Origin: Phanerodontia chrysosporium
Lineage: Eukaryota; Basidiomycota; Agaricomycetes; Polyporales; Phanerochaetaceae
Reading direction: 5' to 3'
DNA length: 64,000 nt
Assembly: GCA_001910725.1 (NCBI GenBank)
Contig: MJGA01000009.1
Span: 930,001 to 994,000, forward strand
This document shows positions 48,301-56,533 of the stretch, in pieces; positions within the stretch are counted from its first letter, which is position 1; each line of letters begins with the position of its first letter. The position numbers were made by a program, and so were the translations under genes. The notes under the pieces are model-generated. The model was not told where the DNA came from, ran no database searches, and saw only the letters and a list, made by a program, of their open reading frames with translations.

Positions 48301-50781
48301 GATGTTCAGCTGAGAACCAGTATCCACTATGGCTGTGATGGGGCTACCGTCAATCTCAATCCTAAATCGAATGAGTTGACCTCGTTGCCTGCTAGGGAAC
48401 TGCGTGGCAGTTGCACTGAGTGGTCGAGGAAGTGAAGCAGCCCGTACACCAGTTTGGGCTACTACTGCCTTTACATCTCCTTGCGATCTGCCGGAAGCAT
48501 TCTTTGGCTTAATGACTTCCTGCATTTGTTGAGACATTTCCCTAGAGACTCCTAGCAGCTCTCCAACAGTAATGGGGATATCAGCGTTCAGAACCTTGTC
48601 CAGCATGATGCTTTTGGGGTCTACATGCGCTTGAATTTCTGAACGCCGAGGTTGCCGCTTTTGAAGACCTTCTCCATCCGTCTTGCCATTGGTCCTATCC
48701 TTCAAAGGTTCTGCTCGCTCCTTTCCCTTGGACGTAGAAGATTTTGGCTGCGTTAGATCTTCCATGAAAGCATCGTCGTCTTGAGCATTGAAAGGAACAG
48801 AAGGTATGTCCACAGGGATGGGAACTGGGTCTGGTGCTGGAATAGGAACTGGAACAAGAGAAGGTTCTCCAGCCTGCTCTTTACGAGCTGAGCGGGGTGG
48901 TCCTCGTCGAGTAACAGGTGGAAGATTTTGCCTCTTCCGTCGTTCCTCTAGTTCCTTGGATGCAGGCATCCAAACACCATCAAACTTCTCCCTCCGATTG
49001 GTGGTGATACCCTTCTCTCCTCGCTTGACTTCCAAAACCTCTGCCTCTGATTCCGTATCCTCAGGCAAACTCCTCTCCTGGTTCTCCGTGTCTGAATCAC
49101 AGCTGTAGTACTGCACCTTGGTCCTTCTCCTGGGCTTCTTCTGTGCTAGCGAAGACTGCATAGCTTGAACAGAAACAAAGTTGGCCTGTGGAGTCGTGGC
49201 TCGTTTGATAGCTGAGACCCAGTCTTCATCACGTTTCCTGAACAGAATACCGCCATTGGTGAGAGTAATCCGACCTCTCTCATCACGTGTAATAGTTCCA
49301 TTGGCGAAGTATTCTTGCAAAGCCTCACACCTGCTCATAGAGTGTCCAAGAGCACCACATCCAAAACAGGTACGATCTTCAGGGCGTAGAGGAAACGATG
49401 AAACACCTGGTCCTGTGTGGGGCGGTGGATCTCGTTCAAACGACCGGGACCTTGGCGCTGGGGCTGAACTTGCAACTGAAACACTTCTCCGATCTACTGG
49501 TGGCGCTAAGATCGACTTCACCAAAGGGTTCCTGTTACAGGCACGGAAGTAAGCCACAGCATAGGCTGGATCATCGATCTGCATCTTCTTCATTTGCGCG
49601 ATCAATTCCTCCATCTCCAGATCGTCCTTGGCCTTGTCCTTAACAGGAGTAGGTGGCCGCAAGGTCATGCGTGATGAAGGTGCATCCGAGTCACTCTCCG
49701 ATGAGGACTCTGACTCCAGCTTCTTGAACTTGACTGAGCGCTTCGTGGGCTTCTTGACAGTCTGCGTCTTCTTCTTCCTGTTCTCTCTTGTCCTCGACAA
49801 CTCTCTTCCTTTCTTCTTCGACCTTCTCTTCCTTCTGGCAATGTCATCATCCTCAGACAAGTCATCCTCTGAGTCAGAGTCAGAACTGTCTGAGTCAGTA
49901 GTCGATGCTTCATCAGTGTCATCTGTTTCAGGTTCTGAAAACAGACGATCTCTGTCAAAGCGCCGACGATGCAGAAGCGATTCTGCAACCTGAGTGACAT
50001 CATCTACCTCAAACGGGTCTTCTAGGTCATGGTTTGGAAGCTTAGCAACTAGTCGTGACTCAAGTGACTCTCTGAAAGGCACAGGAATGCCAACCCAGAA
50101 ATAGTACTTGTAGTCGTAGTCTGACAGCCTGTTGTGCTTCTTTAACCATCCAGCTATCCGTATGAAGTCTCGCATGTACTTGTTCCAAGCCTTGAGCGTC
50201 TTGATGGACTTGGACTTCGTATGCCGAGCAAGCTTCTCTAGATCTCGAGTAGCAAACCTCTTGGTATCCTTGTCCGCTTCGTAGTACTTCTTGAGATCGC
50301 GTACAAAGGATGTCCAGTTAGGGGTCTGATAGCTGGGAAGACCTTCCATGAACTTGCATACGCTACGAGAACAGTACTGAGTAATGCTCTCAACCTTGTC
50401 CTGGTCTGAAGTAACGTTATGCTTTTGACATAGGCGCTCGTAGAAATGTAAAAAGGGAAGCACTTCCGAATGCTTGCCTTTGAACTTTCTTGGAGCCCCC
50501 TTTTGTCCTGGCAGGGGAAGATCAACAACTCCTCCTCCAGGGGTGGCCGTGGATGCTGCAGTAGCTGGCTGAGCCTGCTGTTGGGAATGACTCCCTTGTT
50601 GCTGAGGCTGAGCTGGCTGGGCAGATCCTGAAGGCATCGTGGACGTAGACATGGGCGTAGGATGTGTCTGCGTAAGCGTGGGGTGTAAAGGTGACGTAGG
50701 CGACGTAGAGCGTGACGATGTAGACGTTAACGACGTGGGTGGCGAAGGCGTAGACGAAGAGGGTGTGAGACCTCCAGACAT
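42316..50781 (-). CDS. gag: Retrotransposon Gag-protease with a long unknown C-terminal region
   Basis: One open frame of 2821 codons from the ATG complementary to 50779-50781 (MSGGLTPSSS). A Ser/Pro/Gln-rich start leads to a Gag core (FKGKHSEVLPFLHFYERLCQ, WVGIPVPFRESLESRL), an acidic and lysine-rich linker, and a zinc knuckle CFGCGALGHSMSRC (C-x2-C-x4-H-x4-C, near 49350). The aspartic protease has ITAIVDTGSQLNIVNR near 48320 and FDLLLGRPW. The remaining ~1,850 codons resemble no family I know: first a very acidic, repetitive region (about 46.6-47.9 kb), then a better-ordered part from about 45375 to the stop. Putting protease and so much unknown protein in one frame before Pol is unusual. 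Confidence 0.85.
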   Translation of the reverse strand: MSGGLTPSSSTPSPPTSLTSTSSRSTSPTSPLHPTLTQTHPTPMSTSTMPSGSAQPAQPQQQGSHSQQQAQPATAASTATPGGGVVDLPLPGQKGAPRKFKGKHSEVLPFLHFYERLCQKHNVTSDQDKVESITQYCSRSVCKFMEGLPSYQTPNWTSFVRDLKKYYEADKDTKRFATRDLEKLARHTKSKSIKTLKAWNKYMRDFIRIAGWLKKHNRLSDYDYKYYFWVGIPVPFRESLESRLVAKLPNHDLEDPFEVDDVTQVAESLLHRRRFDRDRLFSEPETDDTDEASTTDSDSSDSDSEDDLSEDDDIARRKRRSKKKGRELSRTRENRKKKTQTVKKPTKRSVKFKKLESESSSESDSDAPSSRMTLRPPTPVKDKAKDDLEMEELIAQMKKMQIDDPAYAVAYFRACNRNPLVKSILAPPVDRRSVSVASSAPAPRSRSFERDPPPHTGPGVSSFPLRPEDRTCFGCGALGHSMSRCEALQEYFANGTITRDERGRITLTNGGILFRKRDEDWVSAIKRATTPQANFVSVQAMQSSLAQKKPRRRTKVQYYSCDSDTENQERSLPEDTESEAEVLEVKRGEKGITTNRREKFDGVWMPASKELEERRKRQNLPPVTRRGPPRSARKEQAGEPSLVPVPIPAPDPVPIPVDIPSVPFNAQDDDAFMEDLTQPKSSTSKGKERAEPLKDRTNGKTDGEGLQKRQPRRSEIQAHVDPKSIMLDKVLNADIPITVGELLGVSREMSQQMQEVIKPKNASGRSQGDVKAVVAQTGVRAASLPRPLSATATQFPSRQRGQLIRFRIEIDGSPITAIVDTGSQLNIVNRRVWQNTVGRPIDVTKQIIMGDANGGEGLLQGFVPDVPLACGSVLTHASLFIGAKAPFDLLLGRPWQRGNYVSIDERRDGTYLLFKDESLTVRYEMLVTPEYIVNPALQEYLDRTHNMVNMVTDIDTAGIDLELEYAHPRNSRRQPGRTASLLQTACIQDTDDSAWTDTASTVSDFEDPPPSPATSLESIDTVAKTSDEGEETSGSDVSADSNVIRWLDLYDTTEPELSEDERMDVDSRSEMQSNDGDDDPASRDGISLLIGEESAGDTEQGDEVEEGPTLIIEDTHIPEGGPPRRPWQVSGQAAETPPISEEGRPCTQELQAHAITLERQQGQQAAHLERRREETCRAALLATDMPYGLIDLECMPRVQQPSQPGNGQNMHEHVPSSPLARYVNYAESEDEEDGNEEHTLDSPLARYVDYASSMDEGDSPEPRESVFSVQVPGASSDSNTEGTTTDVQGQTDVEDQDEATEQAHQQVEKQLETGETSDDEELTTQLGAMHLPRQDEESTQDEDLPDVEMQDGSEGNVSTRPATPLQPLDAYPTPGNSPVPLTRQRWRSEFLQSMSSEDFNLQFADEDQWADFIEQRFTYAEDAAHREWREDLLKAKKVLRNRLQEINAMEKQGKYPSAPGNVWLNASGDRASAERLFDLQADDASNLLRTRRGLLRSQRAAERAALREAVHQQCELDLQNRRRSQDSSQDRQFNYHYTDEVQEIQDEAHQARPDEAADSDVERPFAGLAVMTFTRLRALQDERWSKTPRTEPAMAGPLAPAHGHEVLGSVTRPECGMAERRDFTRLKPLAEVSTRSRVSCKTEANKIEVLTRNNGAEGGTEVDSGLDALNTQSPVTEKAVSAIFNNSEQYQGLTGSVAALCARGRSGAELFACSTADAPACLLDGDWFCRQEGERNRTIWNMYAPQEGNTGVPLACHSTRDESLGSREIEGQQRKHIKGLEDAPGTLVSRPLSPASDLPIPTMETTTCDSSEAAEPRRVAPFEFVKVLDHAHLGFEIQCPPLFNYEVFGRREDSIYIKTEYFQLDRAIWEAMHPRLWIAAVVDVGILGWFSLEAQHERRWTTDAPGDHEALLKFYVPHATLFWIPSRDPLQGIVVETSVKVQVLNGALPKHETLEDVPILPMIGGTTYSVLRLSETSGLFCEYSKGHRRRMVLTLLNAIVAAARHREGFDRILDSMVSSRISTNDGWTLTRWGRNILPHISDWHACLQTMKPLPDGAIVHLARNAIVRHRCACREGLDCDTCRNTEDGILRGREEELTWERRRASTEYERASRELGLRDPRRIRQARAEAVATDFDVLLLDAEDREAEQGVAEVRMQEVVEEHAEEHEDEDDEDLSVRSLSTPSSGSDASSEPSTGGERSAKEEMKRVVEALEWVVRSSHRMAGRPRTLLPQIHGSRFLLRDRQHAQPVPEPPAQHDAVEAAGALSASGAPPPPGLPIIPSQPVGVSPSDSDSASPATPLSPLAPPFAPGLPWPPSPLVNTHHELQYPQDDDVKMEMPQEWKDQDAMDEDMGPSAEAEGGMIHDLSQALVPYTVKTVADLTPKACVAREAHVLHVTLLGDQDAPTPPIPRPPTPFVKIPSPAVPLYGTPQFSPSPLELPPPALPWHTLPRPLAERKPVSSDGAHDNYEDTDDEQLPPSPLRLCTPIVEEPTDPVQPPPVPLVPAALLNNDELIAELDAQFKAQAATEQEAETWNRAFQQNAAADEDARSQAGSTTLSEARRLAEELASDSSLSPSATTADSVDTISPYSKPLRYEDLRKANASCEKHELPPRPQTPQDPPFSMFAPRSPSLANDTQLRRRGRGARKLKDQEKQEKPARGVPLGLPNPQQAYERFKREGRAGPTALAAAVAIRGHALPMIREEIHEATAAGLWRFLDEQGSAPGNRITTETYETLYPYAEDFGSPFLYAEEQLSLRQCLHFWKSRNANGEHNYRISRLEFVLGFRPDGRRDQEVRKMRQGERLGPLGYAREVVSYPQRSSTL

Positions 50782-50799
50782 ACCCTTGTGAACAGTAAC

Positions 50800-50841
50800 C
50801 AAAGAAGTCTGATTCCCCCTCGCGGTGGGCTCCAGATATCG
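50800..50841 (-). promoter_or_regulatory. Candidate primer-binding region next to the 5' LTR
   Basis: On the minus strand the LTR end (ATCAACCA) is followed by CGATATC and TGGAGCCCACCGCG. The TGG start fits pairing with a tRNA 3' CCA end. I cannot name the tRNA, so this is tentative. Confidence 0.35.
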
Positions 50842-51232
50842 TGGTTGATCCCGCTTTCAACTCCTCCTCGAAGAGAGTGAGTCAAATTAAGGAACCGAGT
50901 TAGACGGACCAGTCCTAGGTCGGCTTCTGCCTCGGGCGTTCGTTGGGGACAAAGGTAGACTGCAAAGGTGTGTGTTAAGAAGGTAGAGGTTGGAGGTGTG
51001 AAGGGGGGGGTTTCGTCTACAAAGGAGGGGTAAGGGTTAGATCAACTCACAGGCTGTCCTGTAAATAGACCTAAGAAACAATGAGTGGTAGCCCGAATGC
51101 TACAACCCACTGGGAAACAATACAAAAGAGTCCAACGTGCAACAAACAACCAAACAACCAGTGAGACCAAAAGACGTACAACCGCAAACACAAAAGAGTC
51201 CGTTAAAGGCCGTGAACGTCAAACACAAAAGC

Positions 51233-51578
51233 GTACTCGACACCGGTGGCAGAGCCGGACTAGAGTACGTACAGGCAGCGAAAGAAAGGGGTACACTCTG
51301 TGTCAGCAAGAGCTTAGCAGGGTGTGTACAAACAACAACAACGTAGGGCGTGACCACAAACAACGTAGAACACTCGACACTGGGCAAAGGCCAGACTAGA
51401 GCGTAAAAGGAAAAGACGAAGGGCAAACACTCGACACCGGTGGCAGAGCCGGACTAGAATGTTCCCACCCAACGTATGACGTACAACAAAAAGTACTCGA
51501 CACCGGGCACAGGCCGGACTAGAGTACAACAACCGACGACGAAGAGCACTCGACACCGGGCACGAGCCGGACTAGAGT
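51233..51578 (-). repeat. Array of five hairpin-like units in the 5' LTR leader
   Basis: Same units as in the 3' LTR, at 51233-51268, 51372-51402, 51429-51460, 51493-51527 and 51547-51578. In this LTR they would lie in the 5' untranslated leader of the genomic RNA, downstream of the TATA box and upstream of gag. Confidence 0.85.
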
Positions 51579-51731
51579 GGTCTCAACAACGACGTAGACG
51601 TAGAACACCAGTGGCACTGCAGCAGCCGCGCTACAGTACACAGCAAAGAGCAAAAGACGTAGAGGGAGGAACGAACTAGATAGCGGTCTAGTGTCAAGAG
51701 GCTCCTCTAAGCGAGGATACAAGGGGTGGGG

Positions 51732-51739
51732 TTTATATA
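51732..51739 (-). promoter_or_regulatory. TATA box of the retrotransposon promoter
   Basis: The minus strand reads GGGGTATATAAACCCC here, a TATATAAA core inside a short GC palindrome. It is placed as expected for U3 of the 5' LTR, about 370 bp inside the outer LTR edge. The 3' LTR has the same box at 37284-37291. Confidence 0.75.
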
Positions 51740-52107
51740 CCCCTTAAACTAGGAGTATTCTAGGGTATTCTATAAAGTTCCATGTCCTTCTGCAATGTTC
51801 TCTTCCAAAAGTCCCTAAATCCTGAGTGCTGGGTCCAAGTCTGGGCCCTTCTGCCAGAATATTCCAGCAGATTCCACAGCATTCTTCGCTTTTCCACAAT
51901 GTTCCAGCTGCTTCTTACCTCTTCCTAGGCCTTCCAAGCCTAAGCATGCCCCTTTCTCTCTTCTTTCCTACTCTTTCCCAATATGGATGCACATTCCCAC
52001 ACCTTCTGGGATCTCCAGGTTTGGGCATGTCTTCCCACACCCACTGATATGACAGAGACTCAAGCCCATTTCATCCATATCTTGTGTCAAACACCTTTGA
52101 TGCATGA

Positions 52108-52112
52108 TATCG
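52108..52112. repeat. 5-bp target-site duplication of the retrotransposon, right copy (TATCG)
   Basis: Matches 36388-36392 exactly; marks the other edge of the gypsy insertion in the hAT transposase gene. Confidence 0.75.
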
Positions 52113-55100
52113 TGAAGGTCTGCCAGCTGCGAGACAGTGAAGCCGTGGCCTTCTCGTTATTGGAGAGGCTACCAGAGCGGCTCAGTGGCGCTGTTCGGCG
52201 ACCTTCAGCAGTCGATTCTGACGCACGTAACCGTGCTGCAGTTAGGTGTTCCAGCATCTGTGTGCATAAGTCAGGGAAGATATAATACACCAGGCTTTGA
52301 ATAGAGGCTCACCGCTTCTAGGAGGCTTTCCTTCGCTTGGTACGCATCTTTCCGGGACCAATGTGTCTCGAGCCATTGTAATTTGAGGGCTGGATTGAGC
52401 ACTGTGGGCAGACATTAGCAAGGAATAAATGGTATGAGTTTGTATTACATACAGATCGCTAGAGCGCAAACCTTGTTTTCGCGCATTCTGCCGTAATAGT
52501 CTTGCAGCTTATCATATGAGGCAATTGTTGCATGGCGAAGCAGGCGGCATTTCGGCAGCTTTGGCAGGGTTTGGAGCAGCTGCGCAAGCGTGTCGTACGC
52601 TGGGAACATGAGTGATATGGTCGCTGCGTACTCTGTCGCGAGGGACTCCTGCACGCTAAAAGGGCTGTTTAGATAGTATCGTATGTCATCTAAGATGCCG
52701 CACTCGTAGTCACTGAGAAGTTTGGACTCTAGTGCGGCATTCTGAGGCTCGGAAACGAATAACCTGAGGGCCTAGCAATGCAACTAAGCGCACTTTTTCT
52801 AGGTAACTCAATGATGATTACACATACCGGTGAAACCTCGAGGAACCGGTCGACCATGAGGTAAGTTGATGACCAGCGTACATCCATGTCGCGGAGAAGT
52901 GCCGTGCCAGATGGCAGTGTTCGCCCAGGCCCGAATGCACCACGCTCATTCGCTTCTATGATCTTGTCCTCAAGGCTCTCGCGTCGGAGACCCGAAGCAC
53001 GAGCATCAGTAATGAACGTGCGGGTACGCGCGATAAGATCGGTACGCAGCGTATCGAGATATCGGTGGTCGGCATCTGTGAACTGCCCAGCTTCCCGGAG
53101 CTCAGCTTCGAGCGCATCAATTTTGTCGCTGTCTGACAGAGCATCAAGGCCAGCTTTGACGCATAGGTTCACAACGTGTGGAAAGCAGCTATATTTATGT
53201 GGGAGAATGAGCTAAAACAACGGAGACATAATGGATGGCGCACCGTATGCGGTTACCAGAGCGCGAGAATGGGATACCTTTCTCATTGAGAAGGTATTCA
53301 AGATGCTCAAGCATTGTGTCGCAGTTGCTCGCATTATCGACGGTGATCAGTCCAATCTGGGATACAGGACTAGTCAGAGAATATCACGGGGCAATGCTAC
53401 TGACTGATTTCTTACCCGGTCAAGCACTTCCAGCTTCTCGAGAACGTCCAAGAACACCTTAGCTAGGTGCTCTCCCGAGTGCGCCCCACGAACATATCGC
53501 AAGGCGCCCAATTCGGAATTCATGACGAGTTTTCCCATCTCTCGGGTGATGCAGTGCACCGTAACCGCCATGAAGCCTCGTAACATTCCCGTCGTCCAAA
53601 GATCCGACGTGAACGAGACCCTGCCCAAACTACGCTGTTATATTGTCAGCGTCACCCTCGCAATTGATGAGATACTGCTTACTTTGAGAGTGACAATCAG
53701 CTTTTGCAGTTGGGCTTCGAACGTCTTGATCACGAGCTCAGTGAATGCTGTTCGACGTGGGATGACAGATTGCAGCTCAGTCGGTGGCAGCCTGTCAAGC
53801 CCGACAGCAAACATGATGAGGTCACGAAAGAAAATGTTGTCGACCACACGGAGAGACTGCAAAACGGCGTCAGTAAGACTGCAGCAATGCAGAATGAATG
53901 AAGACTATACCTGGTCATCAGTGACAACCCAGCGGACCAGCCGCTCACGCAGACCTGGTACCGAGAACCTCTCAGTCGAAAGACGATAGAATAGAAGCGC
54001 TTCAACCGAAGCGTTGTCGTTGGGACACGCAACCTGTCCAGATCCAGGCTGGCCCTTCTCCTGCTGCTGCCGTGCAATCTCTTCCCAACCTTTGAGGTGA
54101 TGGCGCAAGACAGCGTCCTCCCACTCGTGCTTATGATGGATCTGGAGGTGCTCCTTGATTGCTGTGTGCTGCCCAGAGACTTTGTTCTTCCAGACGTGCC
54201 ATCGCGGTGGTATTCTGCAGGTACACTGAGATCAGATGTGGTAGACGACTGCTTGAGGCACATACCGTGTCGTGCAGAGTTTACAGACAATATGGCTGTA
54301 TATCTTCGAGTCAGGCTTCTTCAGAGCCTCAGCGGGTGGCGGCAGGGTTATGGTGAAGGTTGGGATGTTTTGCAGGGTCGTTTCGGCCTGATCTTCAGGT
54401 TTCAAGGCGTGCATAAATGGCCATATATGTGTTGCACGCCAATCTGAGTCAGTGACATCAATACTCTGGCGCCGCAGGGAGCCGTAGACACGTTGTGTAG
54501 GGGCAGGAGACACAGCGGCATCGACAGACGCTGTTGCAGGTGGAACCGCGGTCGGAGGGCCAACGCCAGGGACAGATGGGTGAGCCGCGGCAATGGGAGG
54601 TGCATGAGTAGGACCGGTATTGCGTCGCTTGGATGCCTGGCCTGCTTGCCTTGTATTCCCGCGACGTTTCGTACCACGGGTGTCACCAGAGCCCGCTGTA
54701 TTTGAACCGTCGTCGTTTGGCTCACGACGGCGGCAACGACGTGGGGTATTGACAGTCCCGCCCGTGATGTCATCTAGAGGTTGCGGTGGCGGTGTGACAG
54801 GTCGTCCTTCTGCCCAAGGCGGCGGTCTGCATCGAGTTGTGAGACATCAAGATTGCACCAGCAAGCTCGGGCGGCAACGTACCCTATTGGCAATAGATCA
54901 CCTTGAGGGGGAAAGCCATTGCTGTAAGGGATAACATAGGGATAGGCAGGCAAGGCAGCCGTGCCATCGGCACCGCGGGAGTGCAATGATTGCAGACTGC
55001 CCGCAGGCACATGCCCTACAGAGTATGTCGGCCATGTATTGTAACCTAGAACGCTTTTATGAGAGGTGCACTGGTATTTGAAACGTACCACGTACTGGTG

Positions 55101-55270
55101 AATGAGTACTTGGCCCTTTGGGCCTGACCGCCGTGCATATGCACTCGCCCAGTGTATGGAGAAGTGTACGGAAGCACGGGTGCATCTTCTGCGCAGTCCG
55201 TGAGGCATTGGCAAGGCGTCACCTCACCACAGGTCTGGCAAAAGTCCATGTAACCCTGCTGCTCGGACAT
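52113..55270 (-). pseudogene. hAT transposase, N-terminal and catalytic part
   Basis: Multi-exon minus-strand gene, probably from the ATG complementary to 55268-55270 (MSEQQGYMDFCQTCGEVTPC) or the MDFC methionine at 55249. After a low-complexity Ser/Pro/Arg region comes a BED-type zinc finger (HIVCKLC, then AIKEHLQIHHKHEWED). The RNase-H-like hAT core shows MGRVSFTSDLWTTGMLRGFM, ITVDNASNCDTMLEHLEYLL, HVVNLCVKAGLDAL-type sequence, RDMDVRWSSTYLMVDRFLEV and VLNPALKLQWLETHWSRKDA. The protein continues in frame across the retrotransposon insertion into the C-terminal part at 36392. No stop or indel was seen in the exons I followed. Broken by the gypsy insertion; otherwise an apparently complete transposase. 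Confidence 0.88.
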
Positions 55271-55629
55271 GTCAGTATGAACAACGGTCCCGAGCACTCA
55301 TTGCAGGCGCACCTTATACGCAAAAATCCGTCGAAAATAGGAGAATATTCCCTCCACTGTGCTAAACCTTTATGCATCCTCTAGCAGCTAGTCTCACAGC
55401 TTGATGTCGTCAGTAGTGGGCTGCAACAGGATCAGGGCAGGCGGGCGGGGCCAGGGGCACGGCCGGGGAAATGGTTTTGGGCATATTTCGGGGACATTCC
55501 ATTGCTCAGTGACTAGCTACTGCGCAGAGGCGGGGAAGATACAAGTGTACACATAGATTAATGGGAGGGACTCGCGCTCAGGTGAGTAGAATGCGCGTGC
55601 GCGTACGCGTCGAGTGTGTGTCGGTGCAG
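55271..55629. other. 5' non-coding arm of the hAT element
   Basis: About 360 bp between the transposase start and the right subterminal repeats; should carry the transposase promoter. No clear motif seen. Confidence 0.4.
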
Positions 55630-55765
55630 AGATGTTGAGGTGACCAGAGGCGACATCTTCGGCACCTCTCGTGACCTCGAGGTCACCCGAGGTGATAAGC
55701 GCCCCACCTCTTGTCACCTCGAGGTCACGTCACCTCGAGGTCCCCTCTACCTCGCGGCAACACTA
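55630..55765. repeat. Right subterminal and terminal repeats of the hAT element
   Basis: Dense copies of ACCTCGAGGT or close variants: GTGACCTCGAGGTCACCC, GTCACCTCGAGGTCACG, TCACCTCGAGGTCCCC, with more single-sided GAGGTGA or CACCTC copies. They end in CTCGCGGCAACACTA, the terminal inverted repeat. Confidence 0.85.
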
Positions 55766-55773
55766 ATCTACGG
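55766..55773. repeat. 8-bp target-site duplication, right copy (ATCTACGG)
   Basis: Exact repeat of 34915-34922, directly outside the right end of the hAT element. Confidence 0.95.
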
Positions 55774-56533
55774 TGCTATTGCCACATGGGCAGACCCGTG
55801 CAGTCGGGCACCCTTCGCCACAGCTACAGCGGAGTTTAGTCGCTTGCGCAATTACTCGCGGTTACGATGCTAGGCTGTGCTGTAAAGCGCATGGCTTGCC
55901 TCCTTTTTACACAATCTCCCCTCTGTGGCATCGTGGCTTGCAGGAGGATGGGCGCTGCTGAGCCGTGATGCACTACAAGGTACTGCGTCTACACTGGTTG
56001 CGCGGTGCGCTGCTGTCTCGATTTGCCACATCGTATTTACGAAAATACTTAGTGAACCGTATAAACTCGCACGACCGTGGTTAATTGTGCAGAGAGCGTG
56101 CAGCGGTCGAAATCTCAGAGCCGACTACATCTCCACGCCTGCCTCCTTGACATCCCCTCCCTCTACATGTTCAGTCGATATTGTATACATGTTGAGTATT
56201 CATGAAAGGGATTACGCCTAAAGGTCTGATACACGGAACAGTCGGCGCTTGTTGCGCGTAAGACGGAATTCGCAAGACGGAGGCCGGTTCACCTCGATGT
56301 TTTGGACGACGTTCATCTCGCCGTCCTCGAGATGCCTGTCGACGACAACAAAGCCCTTCACGTCCGGTGTCCGGCGTGCTATATGGTCCGCAGCGCACCG
56401 GATCGATGATCAGGCTACATCGAGTACGAGGCGTACGCCAATCCGGGATGCGGCACGCGCTCGCCCTTCGCTCCGTCTTGCCCTCCACCACCACCGACTC
56501 AGCCTAGTGCGAACGTGCTACACACACACCAGG
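55774..56533. other. Region upstream of aminopeptidase gene A
   Basis: About 760 bp between the hAT element and the first aminopeptidase ATG. No gene recognised; it should contain the promoter and leader, including the CACACACACC stretch just before the start. Confidence 0.45.

Larger units (their letters stand above)
36393..52107 (-). mobile_element. Very large Ty3/gypsy LTR retrotransposon (15.7 kb)
   Basis: Reads leftward. Order on the minus strand: 5' LTR (50842-52107), Gag with a CCHC knuckle, aspartic protease, a long unrecognised segment, a membrane-anchor-like segment, reverse transcriptase, RNase H, integrase, 3' LTR (36393-37659). Protease-RT-RNaseH-integrase order defines the Ty3/gypsy class. 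Coding frames are open through about 13 kb. The LTRs differ at three places only, so the copy is young. Typical gypsy elements are 5-8 kb; the excess lies almost entirely between protease and reverse transcriptase. Confidence 0.95.
50842..52107 (-). repeat. 5' LTR of the gypsy element (1266 bp)
   Basis: Near-identical to 36393-37659. On the coding strand its first ~370 bp (U3) hold seven TGGAA motifs, then a TATATAAA box, and the rest (R-U5) holds the five hairpin-like units. It therefore supplies the promoter and an unusually long transcribed leader. Confidence 0.95.
34923..55765 (-). mobile_element. hAT-superfamily DNA transposon, interrupted by a gypsy retrotransposon
   Basis: The element begins TAGTGTTGCCG and ends with the reverse complement CGGCAACACTA, an 11-bp perfect terminal match followed by a near match (GGTAGAGG). 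It is bounded by a perfect 8-bp duplication. Its transposase is encoded leftward. Total span is 20,843 bp; removing the nested retrotransposon (15,715 bp) and one copy of its 5-bp duplication leaves about 5.1 kb, a normal hAT size. Both ends carry several copies of a CTCGAGGT motif. Apart from the insertion I see no obvious lesion in the transposase exons, so the element may have been active when it was hit. Confidence 0.93.

Noticed and set aside
42265..50000. Plus-strand open frames of up to about 250 codons opposite Gag and Pol
   Set aside because: Shadows of the long minus-strand frames; serine-, arginine- or valine-rich translations typical of antisense frames.
36393..52107. LTR ends set at canonical TG...CA (ending at ATGCA)
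   Set aside because: That choice leaves no matching target duplication. The TATCG duplication restores the transposase frame exactly, so I preferred TG...GA ends; the exact edge could still be off by a few bases.
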